A stretch of DNA of 57,898 nt from an uncultured delta proteobacterium (GCA_903901335.1 CAIUQR010000006.1:1-57898), one strand, 5' to 3'. Positions 24,404 to 34,938 are shown, counted from the stretch's first letter. Notes: generated by a model from the letters alone, not told the origin. Made by a program: numbers and translations.

Positions 24404-24962
24404 CCTCACTGATCGTACGTACCTAAAAGACTTCCACTATTTCCACCCTGGCGATCCTGCCTGCCAGAGAAATTTTCCTAACTTTACGATTACCCCACAT
24501 GCCGCACGGCGGGAGAAAGGGCAAACCTCTCCCGGCAAACAGGGTCGTTATTGTTCTGTCATTATGGATTTACAACCATCTTACAGGCACAAAGTCAACA
24601 GTTAAAATTGAGACAAATAGGTTGTATCTTCAATAGCCTAAAAGAAACTCTGCCTGATAATACAAACGCTTTCGGTGTCGGTTTTGGTTTGTATCTGTTG
24701 TTTTTTGTTTTTCAAACCAATTAATTGAATTAGTTATTGACTCGAAATAAATCACTGCTGCGAGAACGTCACGAGAGCTAAAGAAGGTTAGGAACGGATT
24801 ACTCCTCCGCCATTTACAACATTAAAAAAATCACCTTTTCTTAAAAACAGACAGACACATTGGGGAGAGGTCTTTCGAGTCGGCCTTGGTTTGCAGAGAC
24901 AGAGGAAAAATGGATGTGAAAGCGGGGTGAAAAGGATATCCGGCGGGCCGTAAGCGACCGGA
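24404..24962. promoter_or_regulatory. 559-bp gap with no supported gene
   Basis: The gap lies between fdhD and the ferredoxin remnant. Translating the minus strand from 24600 to 24404 in the remnant's frame gives a stop 9 codons upstream of its ATG and no NuoF-like sequence. A partial inverted repeat (GGGAGAGG and TTTCTCCC, about 24510-24535) and an AT-rich stretch at 24600-24760 suggest the FDH promoter and leader lie here. Confidence 0.4.
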
Positions 24963-25730
24963 CTATCTGACAATCCTTTCCGGATGGGTGAAGGCATTGA
25001 TCCTGTCGGGTCGGGCATAGCCGATCAGGGTAGCGCCTGACCGGTCGGCAATGGCCAAGCCCAGCGAGGAGGGTGCGGTCCTGGACATGATGATCGGGAT
25101 GCCGATCCGGGCGCACTTCAGGACCATATCCGAGGTGAGCCGTCCCGTTGTATAGATAGCCGCCCGGGCCGGGGCCCTGCCGAGCAGGATGGCGCCCATG
25201 ATCTTATCGACCGCATTATGCCGCCCGACGTCTTCAAAAAAGGCCATGAGCTTTCCATCGGCCCAGAGACCGCAGCCATGCACACAGTGTGTTTCCTGGT
25301 TAAGCGTTGAGGCATGCAGGACCTGGAGGATAAAGTCCTTGATCTCGGAGAAAGGTATCGTGTAGTCCTGGAGCGGCTCAAAGGCCCCGGTCAGCATCTC
25401 CTTCGAAATCTTGCCCGTGCCGCCGCAACCCGAGGTGATGATAACCTCTCTGGGTCCGGTGTCTTCCACGTCCGCGTAGACGGCAATTCGGCCTTCCGGG
25501 CAGACCATGACCTCTTTCACCTCTTGGGCTGATTTTATATAACCCTGCCCGAACAGAAATCCCACCCCGAACTCCTCCAGTCCTATCGGCAGCACCATGG
25601 AAGAGCCGATCGGTTCGTCGTTCAGGGCTACCGTGTAGGGTGTCTCGATGGCCAGTTTTTCTTCCTGCTGTGCAGACCCTTCCTGGGTGATCACTGTTGA
25701 CAGATGACTGAGTGTTACTTTATCGTTCAT
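24963..25730 (-). CDS. fdhD: FDH accessory sulfurtransferase FdhD
   Basis: The 255-residue protein belongs to FdhD, which passes sulfur from a cysteine desulfurase to the Mo/W-pterin of FDH and is essential for activity. The central VITSGCGGTGK corresponds to the family's CxxC segment, but only the first cysteine is present. A second pair occurs in ETHCVHGCGLW. FFEDVGRHNAVDKI and TGRLTSDMVLK are typical family blocks. It is transcribed away from the binding-protein gene, toward the cytoplasmic FDH. Confidence 0.9.
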   Translation of the reverse strand: MNDKVTLSHLSTVITQEGSAQQEEKLAIETPYTVALNDEPIGSSMVLPIGLEEFGVGFLFGQGYIKSAQEVKEVMVCPEGRIAVYADVEDTGPREVIITSGCGGTGKISKEMLTGAFEPLQDYTIPFSEIKDFILQVLHASTLNQETHCVHGCGLWADGKLMAFFEDVGRHNAVDKIMGAILLGRAPARAAIYTTGRLTSDMVLKCARIGIPIIMSRTAPSSLGLAIADRSGATLIGYARPDRINAFTHPERIVR

Positions 25731-25857
25731 GGTGGTCCTACGGTTGCCGTTTGAAGATAACGAATTGAGAAAAACAAGGATCTTTTCCGCGAGCAGGGTA
25801 CATGGTATAGAGAGTCATCGAAGTTTTCAACAACATAAACGGAACAGCCCGGGAAAT

Positions 25858-25879
25858 ACGACAAATTAATACCTGTCGT
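25858..25879. promoter_or_regulatory. Inverted repeat in the fdhD / binding-protein divergent region
   Basis: ACGACA and TGTCGT are separated by 10 bp in the 174-bp divergent intergenic region, ending 25 bp before the ATG at 25905. It is a candidate operator, for instance for the NarL-type regulator at 29571. The assignment is inference. Confidence 0.4.
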
Positions 25880-25904
25880 CCGGAAACATCCAAAAGGGGA
25901 TAAC

Positions 25905-27068
25905 ATGCCGTTAAAAGAATTACACACGGCAGGCCGTTTAAGAAAAAGGCTTCTGGCCTGCTGCCTCCTTCTGTGCCTGACCCTGATCACCACGGCTTCC
26001 AGGGGGGAGCCGATAATCCTTGGCCAGTCCTGCGCACTGAGCGGCCCTGCCGAAAACCTTGGCCTGGAGATGCGGGCAGGCCTTCTGGCCGCATTTTCAA
26101 AGATCAACGATGAGGGTGGTGTAAACGGCCGGGATATCATTCTTATCAGCCGGGATGACGGCTATGAGCCAGACCGGGCGATACGGAACACGCGGGAACT
26201 GATCCAGAAGGAGAACGTCTTTATGCTGATAGGCGAGGTTGGAACGCCCACCTCGGAGGCCGTCGTTCCGCTGGTCGAAGAATGGAAGATTCCGTTTTTT
26301 GCGCCGTTCACCGGGGCCGAATTTCTCCGGATCCCCTTTCGTAAATATGTGATCAATGTCCGCGCCAGCTATTTCCAGGAAATGGAACGGCTTGTCTCGT
26401 ATCTGACCCAGGGGAAAAAGATCAAAAGGATCGCCTGTTTTTACCAGAACGACAGCTATGGTTTTTCCGGACTGAAAGGCATAGAAATCGCTTTGGAAAA
26501 GCGGGGAATGAAACTTGTATCCAAAGGAAGCTACGAGAGAAATACGGTGGCCGTAATGGGGGGATTGCGCGACATTAACCGGGCCGCCCCGGAGGCAGTG
26601 GTCCTTGTCGGGGCCTATTCCGCCTGTGCCGAGTTCATCAAGCTCAGTAAAAGCAAGATAAAGAGGAAGCAGATCTACTGCAATATTTCTTTTGTCGGCA
26701 CGAAAAGTCTGCAGCAGGCCCTGGGCGGACATGGGCGGGATGTGATCGTTTCACAGGTCGTCCCCTACCCCGAGGATATGGAAATACCGCTTGTCAAAGA
26801 ATACGTGGAGGCGATGAGTAAATATCAACACGATTACCCCATAAGCTTCATATCTCTTGAAGGATATATTGCCGGCAAACTCTTCTTCCAGATAGCCGGA
26901 TCGGTTCCGGGTGAGCTGACACGGGAGAATTTTATTTCTTCCATGGAAACGACCGGCCGATTCGACCTCGGTGGACTTGTTCTCGAGTTCGGGCCTGGTG
27001 ACCATCAGGGGATGGAAACGATTTATCTGACCGAGATCAGCCCGACTCTCCAGAAAATTCAGGATTGA
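25905..27068 (+). CDS. Periplasmic solute-binding protein (branched-chain amino acid type)
   Basis: The 387-residue protein has a signal peptide (about 1-34, hydrophobic CCLLLCLTLI) and a Peripla_BP_6 fold: ILGQSCALSGPAENLG at the start, then VGTPTSEAVVPLVEEWKIPF and CFYQNDSYGFSGLKG. No permease or ATPase genes accompany it. It is followed by a histidine kinase and a response regulator. A role as the ligand-binding sensor partner of the kinase is more likely than transport. The ligand is unknown; formate-related control of the next operon is inference. Confidence 0.8.
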   Translation: MPLKELHTAGRLRKRLLACCLLLCLTLITTASRGEPIILGQSCALSGPAENLGLEMRAGLLAAFSKINDEGGVNGRDIILISRDDGYEPDRAIRNTRELIQKENVFMLIGEVGTPTSEAVVPLVEEWKIPFFAPFTGAEFLRIPFRKYVINVRASYFQEMERLVSYLTQGKKIKRIACFYQNDSYGFSGLKGIEIALEKRGMKLVSKGSYERNTVAVMGGLRDINRAAPEAVVLVGAYSACAEFIKLSKSKIKRKQIYCNISFVGTKSLQQALGGHGRDVIVSQVVPYPEDMEIPLVKEYVEAMSKYQHDYPISFISLEGYIAGKLFFQIAGSVPGELTRENFISSMETTGRFDLGGLVLEFGPGDHQGMETIYLTEISPTLQKIQD

Positions 27069-27144
27069 AACATTGCCGGCGGACAGGCCTCCCGGTCCGA
27101 GAAGGATCAACAGCGGCCGGGCCGCGCCTAAGAGTGAGTGAACA

Positions 27145-29571
27145 GTGAGATTGCACAAACTATCCCTTTCTTCAGCCCCCTTTTATACCTCTATCACGGT
27201 GATTCTCTCGCTGATCCTCTTCATTGGGGCTTTCTGGCTGTATAACGAATACCGAGCTTATCGGGAGAGTATTGAAAATATCCGGGAGAATCATGAGAGC
27301 CGATATAAAAGCAGGCTCCAGGAGGAATTGGGAAATGTGGTCGACTTGATCGAATATAAACGGTCACAGTCCGATATGATTATTGAAAACGAGATACGGC
27401 AGAAGGTCCAAACAGCCTATACCATCGCATCGCATATATACAGTCTGTATAAGGATGAAAAAAGTGTCGCTGAATTGAGGGCCATGGTAGTCGAAATCCT
27501 GCGGCCGATCCGCTGGAATAACGGCCGCGGGTATTACTTCACCGGAAGGGTCGGTGACGGGATTATTGATCTTTTTGCCGATGATCCCTCCTTTGAAGGA
27601 AAAAGAAGCCTTCCCTCCGAGGATGTGGCAGGAAAGGATGTGATTGAAGAATTTATCCGCATCGTCCGGGAAAAGGAGGCCGGTATCTACCGGTACAACT
27701 GGTCGAAGCACAATGACAGAAGTTATCCAAAAATATCATTTGTAAAGTATTTCAAGCCCTTCGATTGGTACATCGGGGCTGGTATGTACATTGATGACAT
27801 GGAAGAGATGATCCAGAATGATGTCCTGGCCAGGGTTCAGAAAATGCAGTTCGGCAAGGACGGTGAGGTCTTCAGTTTCCGGTATGACGGGACAATCATC
27901 GTTAACAGTGATGAACGGCGTATCGGCAGTTCCATCAGGGATCTGATCAGCAATACGGGAAAGCAGTACGGACAGGAGCTGCTGCATACCGGTCTTGAAA
28001 AACCTGAAGGTGATTTCGTCAGCTACACGGAACAGAAAGTGCCGGCAGGCAGGATCTCGCAGAGGCTCAGCTATGTGAAGGCCTACAGTGACTGGCGATG
28101 GGTCTTTGTAACGAGCATGAATATGAACGAAATGGAAAAGGCTATCGAACACGAAACGGAGATCTACAAGAAGATATCCTTCAAGAATATTTTTCTTTTT
28201 ATCGTCCTCTGCAGTTTTGCCGTCACTCTCCTCCTTGTTGCCGCCTATTCGTATTCGTTGAAAATCGGGCATGAGATCAGTCTGTTTACCGATTTCTTCA
28301 GAAAGGCTGCCGACTCAAAGGTGAAAATCAACGATAAGGACCTGCTGTTCAGTGAATTTGAAGAGCTTGCCCTTCTGGCAAACCGGATGGTCGACGACAG
28401 AATCCGCAAGGATCTCCTGCTGCATAGGGACGAGTTGAGACTGGATACCCTGCTGCAGCTTGGCAAAATGGAGGGGTATTCGAGCAAGGATATCTATGAT
28501 TTCACCCTGAAGAGAATCGTCCAGATCACCAGGAGTGCGGAAGGGTATCTTGCTCTGGTCAACGATGCCCAGTCGCAGGTGACAATCTGCTCCCGTATCC
28601 GGGTGGAAGAACATGATACGGATCGTCACGAAGAAAATGAAGTCCTGTCGCAGCCCTTGGAAAAGGGAGGTTTTCCAGGTGCTGCCGTCCTGCGAAAAGA
28701 GCCCCACATCTGCAATGATTTTCTGACGACGGAAAATCCCCTGAGCTATCCGTATTCCATGGAGGTCAAGCGGCATCTGGATGTGCCGATCGTCGATGCC
28801 GGGAAGACAGTCATCGTCGCTGGTGTCTGCAATAATCGGAATGACTATGATAATTCCGACATCAGGCAGATGCGGATGGTCCTGGAGGGAATGTGGCTGC
28901 ATGTTCTGAAGATCAGCTCGGAAAAGGAAATGGCACGACTTGAGCGTCAGGTCATTGCCGTGAGCCAGGAAGAGCGAAGCCAGATCGGCAGGGATCTGCA
29001 TGACGATCTGGGCTCCCACCTGAGCGGTGTGGAAATGCTGAGCAAGGTGCTGCAGAAAAAGCTGGAAGCCGAGGCCCCGGACAAGGCACAGCAATTAGGT
29101 GTCATCAGGAAGCTGATCCGGGAGGCCATTGAAAAGACCCGCAGTCTTTCCCAGGGACTGTATCCCGTTCATCTCATTGAGCATGGCCTTGAAGCCTCCA
29201 TTGAGACGCTGGCAGTAGAAATCGAAAATCTCTTTCACATACGATGCACCCTGTCGTTTGACAGCAGAATTGCACTGGTGGATAATAACATTGCTACCCA
29301 TATCTATTTCATCATCCGGGAGGCCGTCTTCAATGCGGCACGACACGGGAAACCCAGCCGGATCGACATCGTCTTTAAGGGGATTGCCCATCGTCTGAAC
29401 GTACAAATCGCAGATGACGGCTGTGGTGTTGATGAGATGTTCAGTAAAAAGAAAGGAATGGGATTCCATACCATGAAATACCGGGCAAAGGCCATTGGTG
29501 CATCCCTTGACATCCAACCTGGAGAGACCGGAGGGACCCTTGTAGTTCTCTCCGGTGAGGTACTGAAATAA
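27145..29571 (+). CDS. Sensor histidine kinase, Cache-GAF-HisKA_3
   Basis: The 808-residue protein starts with GTG after a weak ribosome site. TM1 is at about 14-32. A large periplasmic sensor with two Cache-like repeats (GRGYYFTGRVGDG, FDWYIGAGMYIDDM; second GEVFSFRYDGTIIVNSD) runs to about 345. TM2 is at 352-375, a linker to 420, GAF-like 435-590. The NarX-type phosphoacceptor segment follows (QIGRDLHDDLGSHLSG), then an HATPase with REAVFNAARHG and ADDGCGVDE. It overlaps the regulator gene by one base and should phosphorylate it. Confidence 0.88.
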   Translation: MRLHKLSLSSAPFYTSITVILSLILFIGAFWLYNEYRAYRESIENIRENHESRYKSRLQEELGNVVDLIEYKRSQSDMIIENEIRQKVQTAYTIASHIYSLYKDEKSVAELRAMVVEILRPIRWNNGRGYYFTGRVGDGIIDLFADDPSFEGKRSLPSEDVAGKDVIEEFIRIVREKEAGIYRYNWSKHNDRSYPKISFVKYFKPFDWYIGAGMYIDDMEEMIQNDVLARVQKMQFGKDGEVFSFRYDGTIIVNSDERRIGSSIRDLISNTGKQYGQELLHTGLEKPEGDFVSYTEQKVPAGRISQRLSYVKAYSDWRWVFVTSMNMNEMEKAIEHETEIYKKISFKNIFLFIVLCSFAVTLLLVAAYSYSLKIGHEISLFTDFFRKAADSKVKINDKDLLFSEFEELALLANRMVDDRIRKDLLLHRDELRLDTLLQLGKMEGYSSKDIYDFTLKRIVQITRSAEGYLALVNDAQSQVTICSRIRVEEHDTDRHEENEVLSQPLEKGGFPGAAVLRKEPHICNDFLTTENPLSYPYSMEVKRHLDVPIVDAGKTVIVAGVCNNRNDYDNSDIRQMRMVLEGMWLHVLKISSEKEMARLERQVIAVSQEERSQIGRDLHDDLGSHLSGVEMLSKVLQKKLEAEAPDKAQQLGVIRKLIREAIEKTRSLSQGLYPVHLIEHGLEASIETLAVEIENLFHIRCTLSFDSRIALVDNNIATHIYFIIREAVFNAARHGKPSRIDIVFKGIAHRLNVQIADDGCGVDEMFSKKKGMGFHTMKYRAKAIGASLDIQPGETGGTLVVLSGEVLK

Positions 29572-30275
29572 TGATAAAAATATTAATAGTGGACGATCAT
29601 CCTATCTTCAGGATGGGGATGACGGAATTGCTCAATCAGGAAGATGGTTTTACCGTCTGCGCGGCAGCCGAAGATATCCGCTCGGCCCGGAAGGTGTTGA
29701 TGGAAGAGAAACCCGACCTGGCGGTGGTCGATATCTCCCTTGCGGCCGACAACGGACTGGATCTGGTCAAAGAAATTGCAGGCAGTGAACGGAATATTCC
29801 TGTGCTGGTTTTATCAATGCACGACGAGTCTGTCTGGGCAGAGCGGGCGATACGCGCCGGAGCCCGCGGCTACGTGATGAAAAAGGAGGCGTCCGAATCA
29901 ATAGTGGCTGCAATCAAAAACATCTTGAACGGGAAAATTCATATCAGCGAAAACATGATGGCCCACCTGCTGGATAAGTTTCAGATCAATCCGGAATTTC
30001 AGAACGCTCCGACAGAAAATGTGCTGACCGATCGGGAACTTGAAGTATACCGGCAGATCGGAGCCGGATTGTCCACCGGGGAGATTGCAGCGAAGATGTG
30101 CCTCAGTGTTAAAACTATCGGCACCTACCGGGACCGGATCAAGCAGAAACTTTGTCTTAAAAGCGGGGCGGAACTTACCCGTTGCGCTGTCCTCTGGGCA
30201 GAAAAAGAAAGTTTCGGTAAGAATGCTTCCTGGCTTGTGGGTGATTCACCTACAGAAAAAAAGGGCTTCCCCTGA
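29571..30275 (+). CDS. NarL/FixJ-type response regulator
   Basis: The 234-residue protein has a receiver domain at 1-120 (acidic pocket VDDHPIF, phospho-acceptor in LAVVDIS, conserved Lys in YVMKKEAS) and a LuxR-type helix-turn-helix at about 150-210 (LTDRELEVYRQIGAGLSTGEIAAKM, VKTIGTYRDRIKQKL). It is the partner of the preceding kinase. The gene lies 125 bp before the FDH-2 operon in the same direction, so that operon is its most likely target. Confidence 0.9.
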   Translation: MIKILIVDDHPIFRMGMTELLNQEDGFTVCAAAEDIRSARKVLMEEKPDLAVVDISLAADNGLDLVKEIAGSERNIPVLVLSMHDESVWAERAIRAGARGYVMKKEASESIVAAIKNILNGKIHISENMMAHLLDKFQINPEFQNAPTENVLTDRELEVYRQIGAGLSTGEIAAKMCLSVKTIGTYRDRIKQKLCLKSGAELTRCAVLWAEKESFGKNASWLVGDSPTEKKGFP

Positions 30276-30400
30276 TTTTCTTATTTTATCCTGTCATATA
30301 TAGTTGTAAACTTGTTGAAACTGAAAGAAGAGCCATGATTAATCACCGGAGCACTAATAAACCCCGGAAAACCAATCCTGATAACAAAAAGGAGCCTTCT

Positions 30401-33400
30401 ATGGGAGTATCACGACGGGATTTTTTTAAGCTGTCAGGCAGCACTGTTCTGATCGCAACGCTTGGCGTGAACCTGGATCCTGCAAAGGCCTATGCCCAGA
30501 GCCTAAGGATCAAGAATGCCAAGCAGACTACGACAATCTGCCCGTACTGCTCTGTTGGGTGCGGACTCATCGTCTACGCGGAGAACGGAAAAGTCATCAA
30601 CACCGAGGGCGATCCTGATCATCCGATCAATGAAGGGACGCTCTGCTCCAAGGGTGCCTCGGTGATGCAACTCGCCAACAATGACACACGCGTCAAAAAA
30701 CCGATGTACCGCGAGCCCGGCGGGACGGCCTGGAAAGAGGTGGAATGGGATTGGGCGTTGGACAGAATCGCCCGCCTCGTCAAAGACACCCGGGACAAAA
30801 GCTTCAAGACGGTCAGCAAGGCCAAGGTCAAGGAAAAGCAGGCCGACGGCACGGAAATCGAGATAGAAAAAGAGTTCACGGTCAACCGGACGGATAAAAT
30901 CGCCCACGTGGGCAGCGCCGCCCTTGACAATGAAGAGTGCTACATCCTGCAAAAACTTATCCGCTCCTGGGGCCTGGTATACGTAGAACACCAGGCGCGT
31001 ATCTGACACAGCGCAACTGTTGCGGCTCTGGCAGAGTCGTTCGGACGCGGTGCAATGACGAATCACTGGATTGACCTGAAAAACGCCGATGTTATCCTGG
31101 CCATGGGTGGGAATCCAGCCTCGAACCATCCCATTTCGATGAAATGGATCATGCGGGCCCGGGAAAAGGGCGCGAAACTGATCTGCGTTGACCCCCGTTT
31201 TTCCCAGACCGCTGCGAAAGCGGATCTTTACGCCCCGCTCCGTTCCGGAACGGATATCGCCTTCCTGGGCGGGATGATCAACTACATCCTCGACAACAAC
31301 CTCTATTTCAAGGACTACGTTGTCAATTACACCAATGCCGCATTCCTTGTAAGCCCTGACTTTAAAGGGCCGGCGGATCTGGACGGCCTGTTCTCCGGCT
31401 ACAACGCGGAGAAAAAAAACTATGACAAGAAGACTTGGGCCTTCCAGATGGACGCGAATGGGATACCCCTCAAGGATCCAACGCTGGAAAACCCGAACTG
31501 CGTGTTTCAGCTCCTGAAGAAACAGTATGCCCGCTATACAGTGGAAAAGGTCGTGAGTATCACCGGAACACCCAAGGATAAGCTGCTGGAGGTGTACAAG
31601 CTCTACGGTTCCACCGGCACACCGGACCGGGTCGGAACCGAGTGCTACGCCATGGGCTGGACCCAGCACACCGTCGGCACCCAGAACATCAGGGCCATGA
31701 CCATCATCCAGGTGCTGCTCGGCAACATGGGCATGGCCGGCGGCGGCATCAATGCCCTGCGTGGCGAGTCCAACGTGCAGGGATCCACGGATTATGGCCT
31801 CCTGTTCCATATTCTGCCCGGCTACAATCCGACACCGAATGCATCCATGGTTGACCTCGCGACCTACAACGAGAAAAACACCCCGACAACAAAGGAGCCA
31901 CGAAGCGTCAACTGGTGGTCCAACCGCCCCAAGTATATCGCCAGCTATCTTAAGGCCATTTACGGCCAGGCTGCGACAAAGGAAAATGATTTCGGCTACT
32001 CCTGGATGCCGAAGCTGGACGTGGGCCAGAACGCTTCGTGGCTCATGATCTTTGATAAAATGTATAAAGGCGACTACGACGGGTTCTTCGCCTGGGGACA
32101 GAATCCGGCCTGCTCGGGTGCAAACTCCAACAAGACCCGCCAGGCCATGACCAAGCTCAAGTGGCTGGTGAATGTCAACCTCTTCGACAACGAGACCGCT
32201 TCCTTCTGGCGTGGCCCCGGCATGAATGCCAAGGACATCCAGACCGAGGTGTTCATGCTGCCGTGCTGTTCCTCGATGGAGAAAGAGGGCAGTATCTCCA
32301 ATTCCGGACGGTGGGCGCAGTGGCGCTATAAGGCAATAGAACCGATCGGCCAGTCATTGCCCGATGCCGAGATCATCAACGAGCTGTATTTCAAGGTCAA
32401 GGAGCTTTACAAGAAAGAAGGCGGCGCCTATCCCGAACCTATTCTCAATCTGAGCTGGGAGTACGGGGAAAAAGACGCGGCAGGCAAGGTCAAGCATGTT
32501 GATACTCATGCCATTGCCAAGGAGATCAACGGTTATTTCCTCGAGGATGTCTACGATACTAAAGTGACTCCCCCAAAGCTCATCGGCAAGAAAGGTGATC
32601 TGGTTACCAGTTTTCCATCGCTGCAGGCCGACGGTACAACCTCGAGTGGGTGCTGGATCTACTGCAATTCCTATATCCTGAAGGACGGCAAGCCCGTCAA
32701 CATGATGGCGCGGCGCGGCAAGGATGACCCGACCGGCCTTGGGCTCTTCCCGGGATGGACCTGGGCCTGGCCGGTAAACCGGAGGATCATCTACAACCGG
32801 GCCTCAGTGGACCCGCAGGGACAGCCCTGGGATCCGAAACGGCCGCTGCTCCAATGGAATGCGGAAAAATCGGCATGGGTGGGGGATATCCCCGACGGTC
32901 CAGCTCCGCCCATGGGCACCGACGGCAAGTTCCCCTTTATCATGAAGCCGGACGGTGTCGCCTCGATTTTCGGCCCCGGCCTCAATGAAGGTCCGTTTCC
33001 GGAACATTATGAGGCACTCGAGTGTCCGGTCGAGAAAAACTCGATGTCGGGCCAGCGGATCAATCCGACCATCAAGATCTTCGGCGACAAGATGGATGCG
33101 TATGCCTCGTGCGATCTCCGGTTTCCCTTTGTTGGCACCACCTATCGGGTGTCGGAACATTGGCAGACCGGCTGTATGACGCGGCACTGTTCCTGGCTTT
33201 TAGAAATGCAGCCCCAGAACTTCGTAGAATTGAGTTTCGAACTGGCAAAGGAGCTGAAGTTAAGCAACGGAGAGACGGTCGTCGTTTCCTCCGCCCGCGG
33301 AGAAGTAAAAGCGGTTGCACTGGTCTCCGAACGGTTCAAGCCCTTTAAGATAGCGGACTCGACCGTCCACCAAGTTGGTCTTCCCTGGCATTTCGGCTGG

Positions 33401-33520
33401 CAGTTTCCCGAGGACGGCAGCGGGTATGACAGCGCAAACCTGCTTACACCGAACGTGGGCGACGCGAACACAATGATACCCGAGTCGAAGGCCTTTATGG
33501 TCAACGTCCGGAAGGCATAG
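30401..33520 (+). CDS. fdnG: FDH alpha subunit (periplasmic), second copy, selenocysteine
   Basis: The protein has 1039 residues. The start at 30401 is set by AAGGAG and by the Tat signal (SRRDFFKLSG) directly after it; the frame opens 22 codons earlier. TGA at 31004-31006 is read as selenocysteine 202 (QARI-U-HSATVAALAES). The cluster is CPYCSVGCG with later GTLCSKGAS. It is closely related to the FDH-1 alpha subunit along its whole length, with a short insertion (about residues 130-175, Lys/Glu-rich) before selenocysteine. It oxidises formate in the periplasm. Confidence 0.95.
31004..31045 (+). promoter_or_regulatory. Selenocysteine codon and bSECIS of FDH-2
   Basis: TGA is followed by 18 nt and then GCTCT (31025-31029), as in FDH-1. 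CGCAA-CTG-TTGCG (31015-31027 region) and TGC/GCA provide the stem. Confidence 0.8.
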
Positions 33521-33530
33521 GGGGTGAAAC

Positions 33531-34298
33531 ATGGCAAACGATAAAAACCGCAAAGCGATCCTTGTTACTCCGGAAGACTGCATCGGGTGCAGGGGATGCC
33601 AGGTTGCCTGCAAGTCCTGGAACCAGCTGCCAGGCATAAAAACGAAGAACAACGGCACCTATCAGAATCCGCCGGACCTGGCAGGTGCCGCATTCAACAT
33701 CATCCGCTACAACGAGGTACCGTCGACGGAAAATCCCGTTCGCTGGCTCTTTGTCAGCAGGCGGTGCATGCACTGCGATGACGCGGGGTGCATGAAGATC
33801 TGTCCCGCTCCCGGCGCATTGTACAGGACGGCGGAAGGCGCCGTCGCCTTTGACCGCGACAAGTGCATAGGCTGCAAGCTCTGCGTCAACGCCTGCCCAT
33901 TCGATGTCCCCCGCTACGATGCGGAAAACAAGGTGACGAAATGCCATCTCTGTTTCGATAGGATCGGCGCTGCGATGCAACCGGCCTGTGTCAAGACCTG
34001 CCCCACAGGTGCCTTGAAGTTCGGAGACCGGGCTGAGCTCATCGGTACCGCCAAAAAACAGGGTTTCAAGACAATTTACGGCGAACAAGACCTGGGCGGC
34101 TTGGGCACGATTTACGCGTTCAAGGATGAGCCCAAGCTCTACGGGATGAAGGAGAATCCAACCATCCCGTACAGCGTGATCTTCTGGCACACGTATTTGA
34201 AGCCGCTCTCAGTGATCGGTCTGGGCGGCGTGGTCGCCGCAGCTGCGATCCACTATCTGGCGATCGGCCCCCACAAGGAAAAGGATGAGGAGGTGTAA
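33531..34298 (+). CDS. fdnH: FDH beta subunit, second copy
   Basis: The 255-residue protein has four [4Fe-4S] motifs (CIGCRGCQVACKSW, CMHCDDAGCMKICP, CIGCKLCVNACPFD, CHLCFDR with CVKTCPTG). A C-terminal membrane helix is present (LKPLSVIGLGGVVAAAAIHY). GGGGGTGA lies just before the ATG, 10 bp after the alpha stop. It couples the alpha subunit to the cytochrome b. Confidence 0.92.
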   Translation: MANDKNRKAILVTPEDCIGCRGCQVACKSWNQLPGIKTKNNGTYQNPPDLAGAAFNIIRYNEVPSTENPVRWLFVSRRCMHCDDAGCMKICPAPGALYRTAEGAVAFDRDKCIGCKLCVNACPFDVPRYDAENKVTKCHLCFDRIGAAMQPACVKTCPTGALKFGDRAELIGTAKKQGFKTIYGEQDLGGLGTIYAFKDEPKLYGMKENPTIPYSVIFWHTYLKPLSVIGLGGVVAAAAIHYLAIGPHKEKDEEV

Positions 34299-34299
34299 C

Positions 34300-34905
34300 A
34301 TGGCAGAGATGGTAAGAAAATCGAGTTCAGACGAGATCCTGAACCACTGGATACTCGCCGGAAGCTGCATCCTGCTGATCATCACAGGATTCGCCTTCCT
34401 GTTCCATTTGGAATTTGTCGGCTCCGTGTTCGGCGGGTTCAATTTCATGAAGACCGTGCATAATTGGCTGGGGGTAGTTTTTATCCTTTCCCTTTTCTAC
34501 TCCATGCGGCATTATCTCAAGGATGCCCTTGAATACGACGACGACGACGTGCAATGGTTCAAGGTGGCGGGCGGGTATTTATCCCATAAGGTTAAGGTCC
34601 CGCCGATGGGGAAATACAATCCCGGTCAGAAGCTCTACTATCTGGCCATTGTGGTGGCCGGGATCGCCATTGCGCTCTCCGGCTTCGGCATCTGGCTGCT
34701 GAAGGGGAACACGACCGTGATGCTCCTTTCGCACCTTGTCCATAATGTGGCATTCTGCATCTTTGTTATCGCCGTGCCGGTCCATATTTATCTCGGGACG
34801 TTGGCAAATCCGGGGACGTTCCAGATCATGGTGAACGGTATGGTGCCGCTTGAAACCGCAAAGAAGAAATATCCCAAATGGATAAAAGCAGTTGGGAAGA
34901 TGTAA
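34300..34905 (+). CDS. fdnI: FDH gamma subunit, cytochrome b, second copy
   Basis: The 201-residue protein has four membrane helices and histidines for haem b (LNHWI, VHNWLG, LVHNVAF, VPVHIY). The start at 34300 is chosen because the earlier ATG at 34285 lies inside the ribosome site (GATGAGGAGGTG) of the later one. It begins one base after the beta stop. A terminator follows at 34939. Confidence 0.9.
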   Translation: MAEMVRKSSSDEILNHWILAGSCILLIITGFAFLFHLEFVGSVFGGFNFMKTVHNWLGVVFILSLFYSMRHYLKDALEYDDDDVQWFKVAGGYLSHKVKVPPMGKYNPGQKLYYLAIVVAGIAIALSGFGIWLLKGNTTVMLLSHLVHNVAFCIFVIAVPVHIYLGTLANPGTFQIMVNGMVPLETAKKKYPKWIKAVGKM

Positions 34906-34938
34906 ACCCGGCCTATTACAATCTATCATGAGGAGAGA

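Noticed and set aside
24404..24600. Moco/Tuco-type riboswitch upstream of the cytoplasmic FDH
   Set aside because: GGCAGG...GCCAGGG..GGAAAT and a partial stem are suggestive, but I cannot build the conserved fold by eye. A covariance search with the Rfam Moco model would decide.
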